A stretch of DNA of 64,000 nt from a virus. Each line of letters starts with the position of its first letter. Positions within the stretch are counted from its first letter, which is position 1. The translations under genes and the position numbers were made by a program. The stretch is from positions 1 through 64,000 of the IMG/VR virus record IMGVR_UViG_3300033273_000513, one strand, 5' to 3'. The notes beneath the pieces are model-generated. The model made no database searches, had not been told where the DNA came from, and was given only the letters and a program-made list of their open reading frames with translations. Shown here piece by piece: positions 7,717 through 14,516 of the stretch.

Positions 7717-8309
7717 CTGCGTTTGATTGCTATAAGACTTATCTAGCATTCAAAAATCATTTTACGAAGGACAACTTCGACTACTTCAAATACGGCGGTA
7801 AGACGAGAGCGTCTACCGCTTCTTTCAATAAGAGGAAAGATAAATATTTTTTTGAAAAGATGTCCCGTCAGAAGAAAGACGGAGAGATCATTGATTATTT
7901 CACCGCGATCTTCTCACAGTGTGATAACCCAGAGAAGATGTGGATCGGTGAGATCATTCAGATAGGAGAGGAACAGTATCAGACTTGGCAAAAGAAAGTG
8001 CAGAGTCTACGGTATGTGTTCCGACAAGAGATGGAACAGTTGTTTGATGGTAGAGACTTCAACTCTGTGTTTCAGTGTCAGAGTGGTAGTCATCCCATTC
8101 TTGTCAAAGAACATCTGAGGAAGAACGTATCTGTAGAGTCACTGATCATCCTTGACGCCATCCTGTCTTACAAGAGAAATTTCGACGGTAAACTTGATGA
8201 CTTCGTGTGGAAAACCATAAGTCTCAAGGTTGACAAGTACAAACCGTTCCTGTTAAATAATATCGATACCCAAAAGTACAAAGAAATTCTAAGGAGAGTC
8301 GCACTGTGA
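7713..8309 (+). CDS. gp59: DNA helicase loader gp59
   Basis: gp59 loads the gp41 helicase on gp32-covered forked DNA. The 198-aa product is close to T4 gp59 (217 aa), basic and helical, with the F-D-C-Y-K-T-Y-L-A opening and the R-Q-K-K-D-G-E-I segment seen in cyanophage gp59. It starts in an ATGA overlap with gp33, and gp32, its partner, follows one gene later. Confidence 0.82.
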   Translation: MTAFDCYKTYLAFKNHFTKDNFDYFKYGGKTRASTASFNKRKDKYFFEKMSRQKKDGEIIDYFTAIFSQCDNPEKMWIGEIIQIGEEQYQTWQKKVQSLRYVFRQEMEQLFDGRDFNSVFQCQSGSHPILVKEHLRKNVSVESLIILDAILSYKRNFDGKLDDFVWKTISLKVDKYKPFLLNNIDTQKYKEILRRVAL

Positions 8310-8653
8310 GTGAGTTTTTTGAATCTGATTTTGTCCGCAAAGGAATGCAGGACATCGAAGATCTGCAAGTCGATCTGCAGAGAGGATTCATGCGGTTTCC
8401 TTCCTTAGATGAAGAAGAACAACAAAAACAATTAGAGTTGTTGGAAACTCTGTTGGAGAAACAACAACTCATGTACACCCGCATGAAACTGTCTGACGAT
8501 CCGAAGGCACACCAGATTGTAACAGATATGAGAGACTCTCTTCCACTACTTGGTATGCCCCCAGGTTCATCAGTCGAACAGGTGTTTATGAATATGAAAG
8601 AAACTCTCAGGAAAGTCCGCGACGGAGAACTTGACCCCTCTGAAGAAATGTAG
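8306..8653 (+). CDS. DUF1825-like cyanobacterial/cyanophage protein
   Basis: 115 aa, starting at GTG 8306 after AAGGAG and overlapping the gp59 stop. The mostly helical sequence, with the pattern F-F-E-S-D-F-V near the start and repeated Leu/Glu helices, resembles the short cyanobacterial DUF1825 family; function unknown. The gp32 promoter lies over its last codons. Confidence 0.72.
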   Translation: MSEFFESDFVRKGMQDIEDLQVDLQRGFMRFPSLDEEEQQKQLELLETLLEKQQLMYTRMKLSDDPKAHQIVTDMRDSLPLLGMPPGSSVEQVFMNMKETLRKVRDGELDPSEEM

Positions 8654-8659
8654 TATTAT
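8631..8659 (+). promoter_or_regulatory. Sigma70-type promoter for gp32
   Basis: TTGACC (8631-8636), a 17-base spacer and TATTAT (8654-8659) form a near-consensus host promoter ending at the stop of the preceding gene. It lets gp32 be transcribed apart from the operon. Confidence 0.75.
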
Positions 8660-8665
8660 TCAGAG

Positions 8666-8678
8666 GTGTTCACAACAC
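8666..8678 (+). promoter_or_regulatory. Small hairpin in the gp32 leader
   Basis: GTGTT-CAC-AACAC forms a 5-bp palindrome 22 bases before the gp32 ATG. T4 gp32 represses its own translation through a structured leader; this hairpin is a candidate for the same role, by analogy only. Confidence 0.35.
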
Positions 8679-8699
8679 AAGCCAAATCCGATTTAATCC

Positions 8700-9632
8700 A
8701 TGTCTTTTTCTAATCTCAAAAAACAATCCAACCTTGGTTCTCTGACTGCCAAACTGGTGCAGCAGGTGGAAAAAATGAATAAGACTTCTGGTAGTGGGGA
8801 CGATCGTCTCTGGAAACCTGAAGTTGATAAAGCTGGTAATGGTTATGCCGTTATCCGTTTCCTGCCCGCCCCCGATGGTGAGGACCTGCCTTGGGCGAAA
8901 CTCTACACTCACGCCTTCCAAGGACCTGGTGGTTGGTATATCGAGAACTCTCTGACCACTCTGGGTCAGAAAGATCCCGTGTCTGAATACAACTCCCAAC
9001 TCTGGAACTCTGGTATTGAGTCCGACAAGGAGATTGCACGTAAACAAAAACGTAAACTCTCCTACTACGCCAACATCTATGTGGTGAAGGATTCTGCCAA
9101 TCCTCACAATGAGGGTCAGGTGTTCCTCTACAAGTTCGGTAAGAAGATCTTTGACAAGATCACCGCAGCAATGCAACCCGAGTTTGAAGATGAGGATCCC
9201 ATCAACCCCTTCGACTTCTGGGCTGGTGCAAACTTCAAACTGAAGATCAAAAAGGTCGCTGGTTACTGGAACTATGACAGTTCTGAATTTGATCGTCAGT
9301 CTGCACTCCTGGATGATGACGATGCAATGGAAGCCATCTGGAAGAAAGAATACTCTCTTGCAGAACTGGTTGCTCCTGATCAGTTCAAGTCCTATGACGA
9401 ACTGAAGAAGCGTCTGGATTACGTTCTGGGTAATGCACCCTCCCGTAGTCAAGTCAATGAGGACCTGGAGGATGAGTCTGAAGGTCGTGGGTCATTCACC
9501 CCTGACTTCAAGTCTTCGACGCCTCCTGCACCCTCTGACGGTGGTTTTAATGACCCCGACATCACACCCTCCAACACCAGTGAGGATGAGGACGATGCAC
9601 TGTCCTACTTCGCTAAACTGGCTGAGGAGTGA
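8700..9632 (+). CDS. gp32: Single-stranded DNA-binding protein gp32
   Basis: 310 aa with the gp32 plan: basic N-terminal segment for cooperative contacts (F-S-N-L-K-K-Q-S-N-L), a central OB-type core, and a long acidic C-terminal tail (about 250-310) that recruits partners. The W-K-P-E-V-D, I-R-F-L-P and F-G-K-K-I-F-D-K-I segments fit the family. It contains no cysteine, so the zinc site of T4 gp32 is absent. It has its own promoter and ends at a hairpin terminator facing the minus-strand genes. Confidence 0.93.
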   Translation: MSFSNLKKQSNLGSLTAKLVQQVEKMNKTSGSGDDRLWKPEVDKAGNGYAVIRFLPAPDGEDLPWAKLYTHAFQGPGGWYIENSLTTLGQKDPVSEYNSQLWNSGIESDKEIARKQKRKLSYYANIYVVKDSANPHNEGQVFLYKFGKKIFDKITAAMQPEFEDEDPINPFDFWAGANFKLKIKKVAGYWNYDSSEFDRQSALLDDDDAMEAIWKKEYSLAELVAPDQFKSYDELKKRLDYVLGNAPSRSQVNEDLEDESEGRGSFTPDFKSSTPPAPSDGGFNDPDITPSNTSEDEDDALSYFAKLAEE

Positions 9633-9639
9633 TTTGAAA

Positions 9640-9666
9640 ACCGCTTTTTAATTACAAAAAAGCGGT
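9640..9666. terminator. Bidirectional terminator between gp32 and gp53
   Basis: A perfect 10-bp stem (ACCGCTTTTT / AAAAAGCGGT, loop of 7) lies between two convergent operons. On the minus strand it is followed by a short T run, so it works best for the gp4-gp53 operon; the A/T-rich stem may also stop gp32 transcripts. Confidence 0.75.
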
Positions 9667-9704
9667 AAAAAATTTTCCGGCATTTTTCACGCCCCAGGGT
9701 CGCT

Positions 9705-10391
9705 CTATCGAGGAGCAATGATCCTGGGGTTTTCTGTCTTCTTGAGTTTATCGTCGATGTATTGACTTGAAGTCTCATACGTCATATTTTCCTTATTATC
9801 GCGGAAAACCAATTCTAGGTATTCTGGTTTCAAAATATCAATTTCGCGTTTTGCGTCATTTAAGTCAATTTCGTGTTGTTGGTAACTTACAGAGATAATG
9901 CTACTTACGGTCTTTTCGACACCACCGTCGATATATGTGACAGTATGGTCAGCATCAACAAAAACACCCTCAGGTTGAATTAGTCTATTCTGACTATCAA
10001 GAACCTTTTTGGTCTCATAGTGATGAATTTGTGCCAATTGTTCGTTTGTATATTTTTCACTCAGATAGTTAGATAGATCTGCATTTGACATTGGCCACTG
10101 ATCTCTAACATTGGTGATGTTGTTGGTAATCAGAATCACCCAATCAAGATCTGGTGTACCATAAACAAACTCAGCTACGTTATCAGGACGATCATCACCC
10201 TCAACGTTATATTGGTCAAAGAGAATGAATGACTCTAAAACGTCCTCTCTGATGACAGAACGTCTGAAGATGTTTCTGACTTGTGTGTAGTCATAGATAG
10301 ACCTTCTATCATTACCCAGATATGGGTAAGACAGTTTTGGAAACTGTCTGAAATAGGTGTTTTTGATTCTGTTGTTTCCTGAATAAGTCAT
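9705..10391 (-). CDS. gp53: Baseplate wedge protein gp53
   Basis: 228 aa, near T4 gp53 (196 aa). The N-terminal Y-F-x-Q-F-P region, F-V-Y-G-T-P-D-L-D-W-V-I-L-I-T-N-N (about 89-105) and R-D-Q-W-P-M-S are characteristic. It is the last gene of the minus operon, one base from gp48, and helps join baseplate wedges. A second inverted repeat (CCCCAGG/CCTGGGG) lies over its stop. Confidence 0.9.
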   Translation of the reverse strand: MTYSGNNRIKNTYFRQFPKLSYPYLGNDRRSIYDYTQVRNIFRRSVIREDVLESFILFDQYNVEGDDRPDNVAEFVYGTPDLDWVILITNNITNVRDQWPMSNADLSNYLSEKYTNEQLAQIHHYETKKVLDSQNRLIQPEGVFVDADHTVTYIDGGVEKTVSSIISVSYQQHEIDLNDAKREIDILKPEYLELVFRDNKENMTYETSSQYIDDKLKKTENPRIIAPR

Positions 10392-11734
10392 TAGTAACCC
10401 ACTCCATTAGCTGATTTAAGAGCACCTCCATATTCGTCAGCATTTGCGACTGGACCAGTTTGATAGTCTGAATCATAAACTGGTCTAAGTTCAGTAAATT
10501 GAAGACTCATACGAACTGCAACTGGTTGAGAGTCTTCATAAGCACTCCAGAACCCGTCAGGTGCATAATCTACGGTGATTGTTCTTAGTGCCATATCATG
10601 AAATCTATTCAAAATCCCTGGATTACCAGGTGTCTGATATTCCAATGAAAAAATGTCAGGTGTAGCTAATAATGCTTGATTTCGATATTTAGGTGCTGCA
10701 CCTTCTTTGAAGAAACGAATAATTCTTCTGATTTGATCACCTTCTTCTTTACTTCTCGCCACCATCAAATATTGAAATCCAAAGTCCCTCAGAACAGGTC
10801 CTTGAAATAATAACTCTGCATTAGGATTAATGATTTTTCCTGTAGATCTTGCAAGTAATGCATCAGGTTCAACCGTGATACCAGCTGCTTTCAGAACTTC
10901 TGATCCGCCTAATGCACCAGCAACTGATATAGCACCCACGGCATCTCCAATGAAAGCGTTAACCCCGCCAGCTGTTGGCGCCTTAAGTTTCATCGATTGT
11001 TTAAGGTTATCGATATTAAATCCGTCTTTGGCAAAGTTAATTAAATCCCCTACCGCATCGCTGGCGGACTTCAACCCAGTCACAGCACCAACACCAAAAA
11101 CATTCAAATCACTTTCACCCCACTCTGCACCGTTAGAGTCACTAACCTTCGGCATCGGAAGAATAACTGTTCCTTTAGATTGTTTTCCTCTAGTGATACG
11201 GTCTCCTGGTTTACTTAAATTTGCACCACCAGTTTGAGCATTTCTAGTATATTCAAATTTATTAATCTGCAAGTGGTCTTGACCCAGATCAATATTGAGT
11301 GGATAAGACATTGCCGTGGACACAAAATTTCTTCCAGAACCATAACGAACCGATCCTGGCGATTGATATTGTCTTGGTCTACTAACTACACCGTTTCTGT
11401 AAAAGTTTCTATCAGCAGTTTCTAGTTCAGTTGGATTAGTTGCAGCATTATTCTCATTTCCAAATTCAATCAAGTACCTAGCATTCAAAATATCATCGTC
11501 AGCTACCTTAATCGATGAACCCGTTGTTCTACCATATCTGGCAATATTATAAGCTTGCTTTGCTTCATCACTGTCCTTAGCAGTTGTCCAGTCGTTTTCA
11601 CTGGGTGCAAGAACTTTACCATCTTTATCAATACGAACTAGTTCAGTGTTTTCGTCAAATCCTTCAAAATAGAAGACAAATTCCGAAACACCTAGTCCGT
11701 CAAGTCCACTGTATTTTTTACTAGCTGCTGCCAT
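10391..11734 (-). CDS. gp48: Baseplate tail tube cap gp48
   Basis: 447 aa. Gene order between gp53 and gp4 and a tube-like domain (D-R-I-T-R-G-K-Q-S-K-G-T-V region, and a C-terminal beta-rich half ending in M-S-L-Q-F-T-E-L) fit gp48, which with gp54 starts the tail tube. It is longer than T4 gp48 (364 aa), with an added Ala/Gly-rich middle (about 210-290). Assignment rests on order and general likeness. Confidence 0.78.
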   Translation of the reverse strand: MAAASKKYSGLDGLGVSEFVFYFEGFDENTELVRIDKDGKVLAPSENDWTTAKDSDEAKQAYNIARYGRTTGSSIKVADDDILNARYLIEFGNENNAATNPTELETADRNFYRNGVVSRPRQYQSPGSVRYGSGRNFVSTAMSYPLNIDLGQDHLQINKFEYTRNAQTGGANLSKPGDRITRGKQSKGTVILPMPKVSDSNGAEWGESDLNVFGVGAVTGLKSASDAVGDLINFAKDGFNIDNLKQSMKLKAPTAGGVNAFIGDAVGAISVAGALGGSEVLKAAGITVEPDALLARSTGKIINPNAELLFQGPVLRDFGFQYLMVARSKEEGDQIRRIIRFFKEGAAPKYRNQALLATPDIFSLEYQTPGNPGILNRFHDMALRTITVDYAPDGFWSAYEDSQPVAVRMSLQFTELRPVYDSDYQTGPVANADEYGGALKSANGVGY

Positions 11735-12228
11735 TAATTTTTTGTGTATACTTTATGTTTGGGAATCATGATTCCGCGCATATCAACGAATCTTTCAGTT
11801 GGAAGTTGAGCAACGTCACTCCATTCCGTTTCTGGAATTTTGTATGGGACGCCCTGAACTCCAGTATACAAATATCGGTGTAATGTGTTTCTAGGTACTG
11901 CGACGGCACCTTGCGCTGAGTTATTTAGAAGACTTATTGCGAGTTCGTCTCTTCTCTTGAGTTTTACATAGTGCAAGTTACAACCTAAGAATCCACCTGG
12001 TTGCATCTCAATCACATATGTGAGAGGATACATGTCATAATATGGTTGTTCTGTGGTTGCATTATAAGTATACTGATATAGATTGCCAGGTGAGAATCCA
12101 CCAGTGTCCATATCATTGAAGTTGAGGTCTGGATTGTTGTCCAGTTCTTCCATCAGTTGTGTACGAAACCATTCACCACTGCGACTGCGGTTTCCAATCT
12201 TATTGGTGATGTTTTGTAGGATGCTCAT
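11734..12228 (-). CDS. Unnamed virion/assembly protein
   Basis: 164 aa between gp4 and gp48, with which it overlaps by 4 and 1 bases. A distinctive block is P-Y-Y-D-M-Y-P-L-T-Y-V-I-E followed by P-G-G-F-L-G-C-N-L-H-Y. Its place beside gp4 recalls T4 gene 2 (DNA end protector), and proteins with this block occur in marine T4-like phages, but I cannot confirm the match. Confidence 0.75.
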   Translation of the reverse strand: MSILQNITNKIGNRSRSGEWFRTQLMEELDNNPDLNFNDMDTGGFSPGNLYQYTYNATTEQPYYDMYPLTYVIEMQPGGFLGCNLHYVKLKRRDELAISLLNNSAQGAVAVPRNTLHRYLYTGVQGVPYKIPETEWSDVAQLPTERFVDMRGIMIPKHKVYTKN

Positions 12229-12662
12229 ACTCCGAGTTCCTTCTCTGTCATAATTTTGAACTCTAGTTTTCTATCTGCACAAAACTCTCTTGCAGCTTTC
12301 CACTTTGCTTGATTTTTTGCGTAGTTGATGTTCTCTGTCAACATTGTCTTTCTGGACTTACCTTTAGTTTGAACAGGTTTGACAGTTTCTCTCATTGGTT
12401 TGACTTCAATCACCGCGTTTCGAACTTTTCCATTCTTATCCTGGTATTTGACAAAGAAGTCTGGAAAGTATCGACGAACACGATTCGTTGTTGGGTCAAG
12501 ATATGGGATAAAGAACTCTTCAGACGCCCACTCCATGATATTTTCATTCAAATCACAGTAAACCATGAACTTACGTTCCCAAAGTGACCTATAAATAATG
12601 TTAGTATGATCACCCTTATATTTCTTTGGGTTTGAAGGTTTAAATACCCCTTTATAACTCAT
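12225..12662 (-). CDS. gp4: Head completion protein gp4
   Basis: 145 aa, like T4 gp4 (150 aa). The F-K-P-S-N-P-K-K-Y, Y-R-S-L-W-E-R-K-F-M, W-A-S-E-E-F-F-I-P-Y and R-Y-F-P-D-F-F-V-K segments are highly characteristic; the fold is related to TnsA/restriction-type nucleases. It completes the head before tail joining. First gene of the minus operon, with a late-promoter motif 22 bases upstream. Confidence 0.93.
   Translation of the reverse strand: MSYKGVFKPSNPKKYKGDHTNIIYRSLWERKFMVYCDLNENIMEWASEEFFIPYLDPTTNRVRRYFPDFFVKYQDKNGKVRNAVIEVKPMRETVKPVQTKGKSRKTMLTENINYAKNQAKWKAAREFCADRKLEFKIMTEKELGV
12590..12597 (+). promoter_or_regulatory. Exact T4 late promoter TATAAATA inside gp4
   Basis: The perfect T4 late sequence on the plus strand lies within the N-terminal coding part of gp4 (minus strand), 96 bases before the gp54 start. 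No other late motif lies before gp54, so this probably drives the plus tail operon. Confidence 0.65.
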
Positions 12663-12683
12663 ACATAGTATAGATGCTCCAGA

Positions 12684-12692
12684 CTATTTATT
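12684..12692 (-). promoter_or_regulatory. Late promoter motif AATAAATAG for gp4 operon
   Basis: Read on the minus strand, AATAAATAG lies 22-30 bases before the gp4 start, in the 30-bp gap between the divergent gp4 and gp54 starts. Confidence 0.6.
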
Positions 12693-13577
12693 GTGTCCTT
12701 TCCCACTCGCGGTCAGATATATCAAGAACCACTTGATAGAATCAGGTCTACGTTAGGTCGTGTTTCTTTAGACACTTTCTATCAGGTTGTGTTTTCTTTT
12801 GGTAAGGATAGCAATTGGTTCAGAAGACGATCTGGTATTTCTGGATCTTCTCTGAATGCTGGTTTAGATTATAAACAGAAGATGAGTCTTCTGTGTGCTG
12901 AAGCTGAATTACCAGGCACTGGATTCAGTGCAACCTCTGCTATTGGACACTTTCAAGGTATTCAAGAACAGTTTGCAACAATTAAGGATTATCCACCTCT
13001 CAACTTAGTTTTCTATGTTGATGCGGATCACGTAATGATTGAGATATTTGACCAATGGATGGAATATATCAACCCCACTATGGGAAATAGAAGAAGACTG
13101 AACGCATATAAGAGACTTAGTTATCCAGAATCCTACAAAGAAGTCATTCATATTACCAAGTTTGAAAGAGATACATTTAACTCTAAGTCATCAAGAAATC
13201 CAGCTAGGTTATTGACATATGAGTTTGTCAATGTATGGCCGACTAACATGACATCTATGAAGGTGAACTATGGTGGTTCAAATGTGTTAAAATTATCTGT
13301 GCAACTTGCATATGATAGATTCTTCACATCATATACAACTGAAAACGTGCATTCCTTTCCTAATGATACTGGATCTAATGCAACTGCAAAAGATTTGGTT
13401 AATCGACATGCAGGATTTGACAGAACCTTTGGAAATACAGCAGGTCCTGGTACAGATTTTGTAGAACGAGACACTGCAACTGGTGCTAGAATGGATGCGG
13501 GGGGCGATGGACCACTTAGATATGCAAATGGTAAACTTGTCTATGATGCACAAGGAAACATTCAAGATATGTTCTAA
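12693..13577 (+). CDS. gp54: Baseplate tail tube initiator gp54
   Basis: 294 aa, GTG start, close to T4 gp54 (320 aa). The L-T-Y-E-F-V-N-V-W-P-T segment, then a beta strand ending L-S-V-Q-L-A-Y-D-R-F (about 165-212), is typical of gp19-like tube fold proteins. It polymerises on the baseplate hub so that the tube can start. Divergent from gp4. Confidence 0.85.
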   Translation: MSFPTRGQIYQEPLDRIRSTLGRVSLDTFYQVVFSFGKDSNWFRRRSGISGSSLNAGLDYKQKMSLLCAEAELPGTGFSATSAIGHFQGIQEQFATIKDYPPLNLVFYVDADHVMIEIFDQWMEYINPTMGNRRRLNAYKRLSYPESYKEVIHITKFERDTFNSKSSRNPARLLTYEFVNVWPTNMTSMKVNYGGSNVLKLSVQLAYDRFFTSYTTENVHSFPNDTGSNATAKDLVNRHAGFDRTFGNTAGPGTDFVERDTATGARMDAGGDGPLRYANGKLVYDAQGNIQDMF

Positions 13578-13580
13578 ATA
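13575..13580 (+). promoter_or_regulatory. Late-type motif TAAATA before gp26
   Basis: TTCTAAATAAAT overlaps the gp54 stop, 20-25 bases before the gp26 ATG, the usual spacing for late promoters in this genome. The match to TATAAATA is incomplete. Confidence 0.4.
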
Positions 13581-13599
13581 AATCACTGAGAAAATTATT

Positions 13600-14325
13600 A
13601 TGCCACTGCCGACTATTGCAACTCCCACGTATGAGTTGATTTTGCCATCCACTGGAAAAAAGATCAAGTATCGTCCTTTCTTAGTAAAAGAAGAAAAGAT
13701 TCTGATTCTTGCTCTTGAATCTCAAGATCAATCTGAGATTACCAATGCGGTCAAGGATGTTCTGAAGAAGTGCATCATGACTCGTGGTATCAAAGTTGAT
13801 AGTTTACCTACATTTGACATTGAATATATCTTCTTGAATATTCGTGCCAAGTCAATTGGTGAATCTATCAAGGTGGTCGTTAAGTGTCCTGATGATGGTG
13901 TCACTGAGGTTCCTGTCACCATTTATGTTGATGAGATTAAAGTATCAAGACCTGAAGGACATACAACGGATATTGTCCTTGACAAGACAATGACTTTGAG
14001 AATGAAATATCCATCTTTAAGTCAATTCATTGAAAGTAATTTCGATGTGTCCATGACACCTGAAGAGACTGTTGAGAAGACTTTTAAGGTGATTGCAGAT
14101 TGCATGGATACAGTCTTCACCGCAGAGGATGCATGGGAAGCTAAAGACTATACTGCAAAGGAAAGACTTGCATTCATCGAACAACTGAACTCAAAACAAT
14201 ATAAGGATGTTGAAAGATTCTTCTCAACGATGCCGAAACTTTCTCACTCCGTTGAGGTAGAAAATCCCAACACTGGTGTTAAGAATACTGTTGTACTTGA
14301 GGGTTTAGCTGATTTTTTCGCTTAA
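13600..14325 (+). CDS. gp26: Baseplate hub assembly protein gp26 (T4_baseplate family)
   Basis: 241 aa. The opening Y-E-L-I-L-P-S-T-G-K-K-I-K-Y-R-P-F with V-K-E-E-K-I-L-I-L-A, then F-D-I-E-Y-I-F-L-N-I-R-A-K-S-I-G-E, is the T4 gp26 family pattern. It ends D-F-F-A-stop on a slippery T TTT TTC; a -1 shift there would extend it by 65 residues into the gp51 frame (305 aa in all). The order gp26, gp51, tape measure is that of T4 and of tail-assembly chaperones. Confidence 0.85.
   Translation: MPLPTIATPTYELILPSTGKKIKYRPFLVKEEKILILALESQDQSEITNAVKDVLKKCIMTRGIKVDSLPTFDIEYIFLNIRAKSIGESIKVVVKCPDDGVTEVPVTIYVDEIKVSRPEGHTTDIVLDKTMTLRMKYPSLSQFIESNFDVSMTPEETVEKTFKVIADCMDTVFTAEDAWEAKDYTAKERLAFIEQLNSKQYKDVERFFSTMPKLSHSVEVENPNTGVKNTVVLEGLADFFA
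14313..14319 (+). other. Candidate -1 ribosomal frameshift site T TTT TTC
   Basis: In the gp26 frame the codons are GAT TTT TTC GCT TAA, a canonical X XXY YYZ heptamer two codons before the stop. After a -1 slip the frame reads R-L-S-I-A-R-E-D-L-E-S-Y-Y-K and stays open through gp51 to 14516. No strong downstream stem was seen by eye. Confidence 0.65.
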
Positions 14326-14375
14326 GTATTGCACGAGAGGACTTGGAATCTTACTATAAGATTAACTTTTCTCTC

Positions 14376-14516
14376 ATGCAATACCATAAATACTCTTTGA
14401 CAGAGATTGAAAATATGATCCCCTGGGAAAGGGAAATCTATCTTGCATTACTCAAGGATCATATCGAAACCGAAAATCTTAAACGACAACAAAGAGAAGG
14501 AAAAATGAATGGCTAA
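14376..14516 (+). CDS. gp51: gp51-like C-terminal piece of the gp26/gp51 pair
   Basis: 46 aa from ATG 14376, but the frame is open and protein-like back to 14319, and no Shine-Dalgarno precedes this ATG, so it is more likely made as the -1 extension of gp26. The sequence H-K-Y-S-L-T-E-I-E-N-M-I-P-W-E-R-E looks like the helix of tail chaperone extensions (short helix, then W-R-E/W-E-R). It overlaps the next gene by 8 bases. Confidence 0.6.
   Translation: MQYHKYSLTEIENMIPWEREIYLALLKDHIETENLKRQQREGKMNG
14385..14392 (+). promoter_or_regulatory. Late-type motif CATAAATA inside gp51
   Basis: Seven of eight matches to the T4 late consensus, 117 bases before the tape-measure start. It could be an internal late promoter or chance. 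Confidence 0.3.

Noticed and set aside
8670-9452. A 260-codon minus frame opposite gp32
   Set aside because: It covers the gp32 coding sequence antisense, lacks a ribosome site, and gp32 is certain.
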